In this document: positions 58,140 through 64,000 of the stretch, one piece after another
Numbering within the stretch: the stretch's first letter is position 1
Layout of the letters: each line of letters starts with the position of its first letter
Source of the DNA: Acinetobacter tibetensis
GTDB lineage: Bacteria; Pseudomonadota; Gammaproteobacteria; Pseudomonadales; Moraxellaceae
Reading direction: 5' to 3'
Assembly (NCBI RefSeq): GCF_023824315.1
Contig: NZ_CP098732.1
Coordinates: forward strand, 3,100,001 to 3,164,000
Length of the DNA: 64,000 bases
Made by a program: the position numbers and the translations under genes
The notes under the pieces: generated by a model
Told to the model about the DNA's origin: nothing
The model's database searches: none
The model's input: the letters and a program-made list of their open reading frames with translations, nothing else

Positions 58140-59816
58140 TTATGCAGTTTTACGCAAATCTTTACGTAAAATTTTACCTACATTCGATTTTGGTAATTCT
58201 TCCATAAACTCAACATAACGTGGGCGTTTGTAACCTGTTAAGTTTTCTTTCGCAAATTCAAGAACTTCTTCAGTGGTTAAAGAAGCATCTTTTTTCACAA
58301 CAAATAATTTTGGTACTTCGCCTGATTTCTCATCAGGTACACCAATTGCAGCAACTTCAAGAACTTTTGGATGCTTCGCAATCACTTCTTCAATTTCTGA
58401 AGGATATACGTTGAAACCAGACACTAAAATCATATCTTTCTTACGGTCAACAATTTTGGTGTAGCCGCGATCATCCATTACACCGATGTCACCTGTACGG
58501 AAGAAACCATTCACCATCACTTTGGCAGTTTCATCTGGACGGTTCCAGTAACCTTTCATGACCTGAGGACCACGAATACAGATTTCACCTTGCTCGCCCA
58601 ATGCAACTGGATTGCCATCATCATCTAAAATTGCAATGTCAGTTAATGGTAATGGAATACCAATCGTGCCACTGAATTCATCCGAAGCAGGTGGATTTGC
58701 CGTTGCAACTGGTGAAGTTTCAGATAAGCCATAACCTTCAACGATGTTCGTACCCGTGACTTTTTTCCACGCTTCTGCAGTCGATGGAAGTACAGCCATA
58801 CCACCGCCCATAGCCATTTTAAGCTTGCTGTGGTCGAGCTGTTTAAATTCTTCATTATTGACCAAAGCATTAAATAAGGTATTCACTGCTGGGAAGAACG
58901 TTGGTTGATACTTGCGTAATTCTTTCATCACCGCAGGTAAATCACGCGGGTTCGGAATTAAAACATTGGCTTGACCTTTATACATACCGTACATGGCACA
59001 AACCATAAATGCGAAAATATGATACAGCGGTAAAGCACAGAAAATACGGTCATCTGGCTGACCATCTTGAGCACCAAATTTACTTTGGAAAATACCATCA
59101 CACTGTAATAAGTTAGCCACAAGGTTACGATGCGTTAACTCCGCACCTTTAGAAACACCCGTAGTACCGCCAGTGTACTGTAAAACAGCTGTATCACTGA
59201 GGGTTAGATTTGGACGTTTATAGTTGCTTGGGCTTACTTTTGACATTGCCGCATTAAAACGGATATGACCTGGAATATTCCATGCAGGAATTTGTTTACG
59301 TACTGAACGCAACACAAAATTGACTAAAGTCCCTTTTAAAGTACCCAACATGTCACCGACAGAGGCAACCACGACATGTTTTACTGGTGTTTTACCGATA
59401 ATACTCTGATAAACCGAAGCAAAGTTTTCAATAATGACTAAAACTTCAGAACCTGAATCATTTAATTGGTGTTCAAGCTCACGCGCAGTGTATAACGGGT
59501 TAACGTTCACGAGCACCAGACCCGCACGCAATACACCTAGAGCAACCACTGGATATTGGAGAACGTTTGGCATCATGACTGCTACACGAGAACCTTTCGC
59601 CAAACCTAAACTTTGTAGATAAACAGCAAATTTACGACTCGCTTCGTCAAGTTCACTAAAAGTCAGTGCTTTATCCATAAAGATAAAGGCATCACGTGAA
59701 CCAAATTTTTGGAAATTACGCTCAAATACATCTACCAAAGAAGTGTTCTCTGGGGGTAATTCTACAGTTTCAGGAATTCCTGTCTTGCGGTATTCAGCGA
59801 ACCAAATCTTTTCCAT
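58140..59816 (-). CDS. fadD: Long-chain fatty acid--CoA ligase
   Basis: A 558-residue adenylate-forming enzyme that activates fatty acids to acyl-CoA for beta-oxidation. It has the AMP-binding signature LQYTGGTTGVSKGAELTHRN, the GYGLSETSP motif, TGDIGVMDDRGYTKIVDRKK and the FACS region followed by DMILVSGFNVYPSEIEEVI, and the C-terminal catalytic Lys in PKSNVGKILRKDLR. It is close to proteobacterial FadD. Acinetobacter has several paralogues, so the exact chain-length preference is inferred only. Confidence 0.9.
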   Translation of the reverse strand: MEKIWFAEYRKTGIPETVELPPENTSLVDVFERNFQKFGSRDAFIFMDKALTFSELDEASRKFAVYLQSLGLAKGSRVAVMMPNVLQYPVVALGVLRAGLVLVNVNPLYTARELEHQLNDSGSEVLVIIENFASVYQSIIGKTPVKHVVVASVGDMLGTLKGTLVNFVLRSVRKQIPAWNIPGHIRFNAAMSKVSPSNYKRPNLTLSDTAVLQYTGGTTGVSKGAELTHRNLVANLLQCDGIFQSKFGAQDGQPDDRIFCALPLYHIFAFMVCAMYGMYKGQANVLIPNPRDLPAVMKELRKYQPTFFPAVNTLFNALVNNEEFKQLDHSKLKMAMGGGMAVLPSTAEAWKKVTGTNIVEGYGLSETSPVATANPPASDEFSGTIGIPLPLTDIAILDDDGNPVALGEQGEICIRGPQVMKGYWNRPDETAKVMVNGFFRTGDIGVMDDRGYTKIVDRKKDMILVSGFNVYPSEIEEVIAKHPKVLEVAAIGVPDEKSGEVPKLFVVKKDASLTTEEVLEFAKENLTGYKRPRYVEFMEELPKSNVGKILRKDLRKTA

Positions 59817-59967
59817 AATCCCAATCTCTCCAATCTATAGTCCTTAAAATATGCAGCTTTTTTTTCGGGTTTGTGTGTATTTATTTAGCTTGTTAATGCA
59901 CATTCCCGTGTCCATTTTCACGAACACAACCACATATATAACTTATTTCGACAAATACATGCTAGCT

Positions 59968-62187
59968 TTATCTCTGAACCAACAGTCTATTTGCTTTTTG
60001 ATATCCACGTGGTAACAGTTGCCCTTTTGTCGCACGCTTGCCCATATATTTTTGTAAATCATCACCTTTTATTTTAAGTTGTTGTTGCCCTGCAACCACT
60101 TGAATTATTTCATCTAAATTCAAGGTTGTCATAGATATAATTTGATCTTTATCTTCAAGTTGTATCAATTTATTACCTTTACCTTTGTTCAGGATTGGTA
60201 ATTCTGACAAATCGATAATCAGTAACCGCCCAGCCGAACTTAATAGAGCCAAATGGGTCGCTTGCTTTAAAGGATATAACGGTAATGGTTTGGCATCTTC
60301 AGGCACAGTCAAGAAGGCTTTACCTGCTTTGGCATTGGTATCAAGCTGTTTGGCTTGAGTCTTAAAGCCGTAACCCTTCGTGCTCATGGCTAAAATTTCT
60401 GCTTCATCTTCTTCAATCAACACTTGAAGGAAACCTACCCCACTGACAGGTGCAAGCTTGGAGCTTAAAGGTTCACCTAAACCGCGGGCAGAAGGCAAAC
60501 TATTAATTGCCAGTGCATAACTGCGTCCCGTCTGATCCAAAATATAAACTTTTTGATTAGACTTGCCTTGTGCATGACTGCGGTACTGATCGCCCGCACG
60601 GAAATTCAGGTTCTCGGCATCGATATCATGACCTTTCGCACTACGAATCCAACCTGCTTCTGACAACACGACAGTCACAGGGTCAGCAGGCATCAGATCT
60701 TGCTCGCTAATGGCCGTTGCTTCGGCACGTTGTACGATTGGCGAACGACGATCATCACCAAAACGTTTCGCATCTTCTTTAAGTTCATTAATAATTAAGG
60801 TTTTTAAAGATTCTGGATTCGCCAATTGTTCACGAATAATGGCAGCTTTGGCTTCCAGTTCTTCTTGTTCACGGCGAATTTCCATTTCTTCTAATTTCGC
60901 CAAGTGACGTAATTTCAACTCTAAAATAGCTTCGGCTTGAATTTCATCAATACCAAAATGCGAGATTAATTCGGCTTTGGGCCGGTCTTCTTCGCGAATA
61001 ATCCGAATCACAGTATCAAGATCTAGATACGCGATGAGTAAACCAGCCAAAATGTGCAGGCGTTTTTCAATTTTATTTAAATGGTATTGCAGGCGACGCG
61101 TGACTGTTCCTTTACGAATTTCGATCCATTCCAACAAAATACGACGAATCGATTTCACTTGTGGACGACCATCCGCACCAATCATATTCATATTGACGCG
61201 ATAGCTAGACTCTAGGTCAGTGGTGGCAAATAAATGACTCATCACCGCTTCTGCATCAATGCGATTTGAACGAAGTACAATCACCAGTCGTGTTGGATTT
61301 TGATGATCCGATTCATCACGGACATCACTAACCAACGGCAATTTTTTCGCTTGCATCTGGTCGGCAATTTGTGTGATCACTTTTGATCCTGACACTTGGT
61401 AAGGCAAGTCGGTAATCACAATTTCATTTTTTTCAATGCTGTACACCGCACGCATACGGTAACTACCACGACCTGTGGTCTGAATTTTAAGTAATTCACT
61501 CGGTGGGGTAATAATTTCAGCTTTGGTGGGTAAGTCAGGCGCAGGAATATATTCTGCGACTTTCTCATCGCTTAAATTGGGGTTACGAATCAGGGCAATG
61601 GTGCCTTTAATCACTTCACGCAAATTATGCGGTGGAATGTCAGTCGCCATACCGACTGCAATACCTGTGGTGCCATTTAAGAGAATATTCGGTACGCGAG
61701 CTGGTAAGTTGACAGGTTCTTTTAATGAACCATCAAAGTTATCTTGCCAGTCGCAAGTGCCCTGTCCCAATTCTGCCAATAAAACTTCACTGTACTGCGA
61801 CAACTTGGCTTCGGTATAACGCATGGCGGCAAAGGACTTAGGATCATCTGGTGAACCCCAGTTGCCCTGACCTTCGATAAACGGATAACGGTAGCTAAAC
61901 GGTTGTGCCATCAACACCATGGCTTCATAACATGCCGAATCACCATGGGGATGGTATTTACCGAGCACATCACCCACTGTACGCGCAGATTTTTTCGGTT
62001 TACCACTGTGTTTCAATCCCAATTCACTCATGGCATACACAATACGGCGTTGAACAGGCTTCAAACCATCACTAATGTGAGGCAAAGCACGATCCATAAT
62101 CACGTACATGGCATAATTGAGGTAAGCGCGTTCAGTAAATTCTGCGACGGAGCGGTTTTCAGTTGCGTGATGCGCAAGGTTCGTCAT
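59968..62187 (-). CDS. parC: DNA topoisomerase IV subunit A
   Basis: ParC is the DNA-cleaving subunit of topoisomerase IV, which unlinks daughter chromosomes. The 739-residue protein has the breakage-reunion domain with [18 protein letters not shown] and the active-site Tyr in [11 protein letters not shown], and a C-terminal beta-pinwheel domain (residues ~500-739). The quinolone-resistance region reads [14 protein letters not shown], with Ser84 and Glu88, both wild-type in Acinetobacter numbering. parE is not in the window. Confidence 0.97.
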   Translation of the reverse strand: MTNLAHHATENRSVAEFTERAYLNYAMYVIMDRALPHISDGLKPVQRRIVYAMSELGLKHSGKPKKSARTVGDVLGKYHPHGDSACYEAMVLMAQPFSYRYPFIEGQGNWGSPDDPKSFAAMRYTEAKLSQYSEVLLAELGQGTCDWQDNFDGSLKEPVNLPARVPNILLNGTTGIAVGMATDIPPHNLREVIKGTIALIRNPNLSDEKVAEYIPAPDLPTKAEIITPPSELLKIQTTGRGSYRMRAVYSIEKNEIVITDLPYQVSGSKVITQIADQMQAKKLPLVSDVRDESDHQNPTRLVIVLRSNRIDAEAVMSHLFATTDLESSYRVNMNMIGADGRPQVKSIRRILLEWIEIRKGTVTRRLQYHLNKIEKRLHILAGLLIAYLDLDTVIRIIREEDRPKAELISHFGIDEIQAEAILELKLRHLAKLEEMEIRREQEELEAKAAIIREQLANPESLKTLIINELKEDAKRFGDDRRSPIVQRAEATAISEQDLMPADPVTVVLSEAGWIRSAKGHDIDAENLNFRAGDQYRSHAQGKSNQKVYILDQTGRSYALAINSLPSARGLGEPLSSKLAPVSGVGFLQVLIEEDEAEILAMSTKGYGFKTQAKQLDTNAKAGKAFLTVPEDAKPLPLYPLKQATHLALLSSAGRLLIIDLSELPILNKGKGNKLIQLEDKDQIISMTTLNLDEIIQVVAGQQQLKIKGDDLQKYMGKRATKGQLLPRGYQKANRLLVQR

Positions 62188-62449
62188 AACAACCTTTCAT
62201 CCTAATCAAATCGTTTTTTTATCTAAGTTCTTATGCTAAGTCTCAGACTGTGACTGCACAAGGGTGTGCCATCTACTACTACGACAATTTGTGTCTTAAT
62301 GGATCTCTAATGTCGTAAAATTATCCACTTTTAAATAAATGATCAACTTATAATTTTTTATTTTCACAGCAATACATTTAACACAAGTTCAACCAATAAG
62401 CCAAAATATAGAATGGCGACAATTTTGCCGCCCAAACTATCTGCCAATT

Positions 62450-63769
62450 CTACATGCCAATCGATTCTAAAGTTTTACCTTTGGTTTCTTCACCTAAAAC
62501 CAAAATGACCAATGCCACGGCAAGCAAGACTGCGGTAAACATCATAAACACATGATTAAAACCATTGCTCTGCACCATCATCTGCGTCACCACCAACGGC
62601 GCCACGATGCCGCCCATACGCCCAATCGCAGAGGCCCAACCTGAACCAAAGGCACGAATATTGGTCGGATATTGTTCTGGCGTATAGGTATAGAGTACAC
62701 CCCATGCTCCTAAATTAAAGAACGACATCAGACAGCCCCAAAACATAATGAGAGTGACGGTATTTGCCTGTCCAAAGAAGTAAGCTGAAACAGCACATAA
62801 GCCAATAAAACCGGCCAACGTCCATTTACGTCCCAGTTTCTCGACCAGCCAAGCGGCCGCGATATAGCCTGGAAGTTGTGCCAAAATCATCACCAGTACA
62901 TATTCAAATGACTGCACAATGCTATAACCTTGTTTGACCAACAGGCTGGGTAACCACGTAAAAATGCCATAATAAGAATAGACAATGCCAAACCAGATTA
63001 ACCACAGCATTAAAGTACGTTTTGCAAAAGGATTTGACCACAATTGTGAAAAAGATACGCTTTGCTTGGCGGCAACTGGCTTTACTTCAATCTGCTGAAT
63101 GACTTCCACGCCACATTCTCGCTCCAGTTTTTGCACCAAGGCGTGGGCTTCTTCAATCCGCCCACGATTAATTAAGTACGGTACCGATTCAGGGACTTTC
63201 TTTAAAATCATGAACACATACAGCGCAGGCAAACCGCCAATTAAGAACGCGACATGCCAGCCATAACTTGGAATCACAAAATAAGACACCAAAGCAGCCA
63301 CTAACCAGCCCAGTCCCCAGAAACTTTCCAGCAATACAATAAATCGTCCACGCACCTGTGCAGGAATGTATTCACTGACCAAAGTCACAGCAACAGGGAG
63401 CTGTCCGCCAAGCCCTAAACCAACAATAAAACGAAACACCAATAACCAAGTCAAATTTGGTGCAAAAGCACACAATGCCGTGGCAATACTATAAGTGACC
63501 AAAGTCACAGCAAAAACATTACGGCGTCCCCAACGGTCGGCCAATGCTCCTGAGCAGACGGCTCCTATCGCCATACCGACAAAACCAATCGACACCACCC
63601 AACCTTTTTCTGCGGGACTCATACTCCACTCGGTTGCCATCTTGGTCAGAATAAAGGAAATCAGTCCAGTATCCATGGCATCAAACATCCAGCCCAAGCC
63701 AATCACCCACAGCAAGGTATAGTGGAACTTTCCAACAGGTAAACGTTGTACACGTGAAACTAAATCCAT
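62450..63769 (-). CDS. MFS transporter, NiaP-like
   Basis: A 439-residue major facilitator with 12 membrane segments. It begins MDLVSRVQRLPVGKFHYTLL, has VIGLGWMFDAMDTGLISFIL (resembling niacin transporters of the NiaP/SVOP type), loop 2-3 signature GALADRWGRRNVFAVTL and a central EYIPAQVRGRFIVLLES. The start at 63769 is chosen because the frame opening at 63826 adds a spurious hydrophobic leader. It may import nicotinate or another aromatic acid; the AAHS family is the main alternative. No metabolic genes lie next to it. Confidence 0.82.
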   Translation of the reverse strand: MDLVSRVQRLPVGKFHYTLLWVIGLGWMFDAMDTGLISFILTKMATEWSMSPAEKGWVVSIGFVGMAIGAVCSGALADRWGRRNVFAVTLVTYSIATALCAFAPNLTWLLVFRFIVGLGLGGQLPVAVTLVSEYIPAQVRGRFIVLLESFWGLGWLVAALVSYFVIPSYGWHVAFLIGGLPALYVFMILKKVPESVPYLINRGRIEEAHALVQKLERECGVEVIQQIEVKPVAAKQSVSFSQLWSNPFAKRTLMLWLIWFGIVYSYYGIFTWLPSLLVKQGYSIVQSFEYVLVMILAQLPGYIAAAWLVEKLGRKWTLAGFIGLCAVSAYFFGQANTVTLIMFWGCLMSFFNLGAWGVLYTYTPEQYPTNIRAFGSGWASAIGRMGGIVAPLVVTQMMVQSNGFNHVFMMFTAVLLAVALVILVLGEETKGKTLESIGM

Positions 63770-64000
63770 AGCGATGACTCGAATTAAGATGAGGAAAACA
63801 ACAACATTGAAAAAACTGCTTTGCAATTTTCATGTTGTTGCAGAAGAAAAAATACCGCGCAGTCTATTTTAATAAATTCTGTTGAGAGATGGGGAAATGA
63901 AATTTATTTTATATTTTAAGTATATGCCCAAATTTGGCTTTGGGCACCGTCATTTTAAATTTTGGCAAAATTGCAATCGTTGATTAATGCGTATCGGTTG

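Overview
The window looks like core chromosome of an Acinetobacter species. It is AT-rich and gene-dense. It carries an Acinetobacter-type 108-residue H-NS-like protein, scattered type II secretion genes (gspN-gspC-gspD), murD-ftsW away from any dcw cluster, the Pseudomonas-like order argH / algZ-algR-hemC-hemD-hemX-hemY, the order xerD-dsbC-hom-thrC, and comM, the gene in which resistance islands sit in many A. baumannii strains. Genus is inferred from gene content and order; species cannot be decided by eye. I see no insertion sequence, prophage, CRISPR array, rRNA or tRNA.

Layout. 1-7.3 kb (minus): start of the secretin gene gspD with gspC and gspN, an H-NS-like regulator, then a thioesterase gene behind the heme genes hemC-hemD-hemX-hemY. 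7.4-11 kb: a LytTR two-component pair (AlgZ/AlgR type), divergent from argH and yggX. 11.0-11.4 kb: a gene-free stretch with a strong candidate small RNA. 11.4-15 kb: phoU, a TolC-like outer membrane protein, and a lipoprotein of unknown role. 15-20.3 kb: TPP riboswitch and thiC, nudF-cpdA, dksA-gluQ. 20.4-25.6 kb (minus): ftsW and murD, and a Fur-box-controlled feoA-feoB operon with a small cysteine-rich membrane protein. 25.7-30.2 kb: xerD, a lipoprotein DsbC, hom, thrC. 30.2-32.9 kb: two genes of unknown function and pbpG. 33-36.7 kb: gacA, pilS, pilR. 36.7-41.8 kb (minus): ctpA, gpmI, lptG, lptF. 41.9-44.8 kb: pepA-holC and two small unknown genes. 44.8-51 kb (minus): dedA; an nrdR-ribD-DNA methyltransferase-ribE operon; glnK-amtB behind a sigma-54-like promoter. 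51.2-53 kb: ubiK and an intact comM. 53-56.5 kb: a TorF-family porin, a 1.25-kb gene-free AT-rich stretch and an OprD-family porin. 56.5-64 kb: ppa, a MAPEG protein, a small membrane protein, fadD, parC and an MFS transporter.

How the genes relate. The window mixes housekeeping functions (heme, riboflavin, thiamine and threonine synthesis, peptidoglycan, LPS export, replication, topoisomerase IV) with envelope and surface regulation (GacA, PilSR, AlgZR, PhoU, GlnK). Several operons are translationally coupled by ATGA or TAATG overlaps: gspN/gspC, hemD/hemX, feoA/feoB, nrdR/ribD and ribD/methyltransferase. The most interesting points are the candidate small RNA at about 11227-11315, with two UCCCCC segments and three CTACAT repeats spaced exactly 20 bp upstream; the solitary adenine methyltransferase inside the riboflavin operon; the sigma-54-like promoter of glnK; the lipoprotein form of DsbC; and the structured gene-free stretch before the OprD-type porin. 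Start codons were adjusted by reading upstream sequence, mainly for Shine-Dalgarno signals, overlaps or signal peptides; each entry says where this matters.
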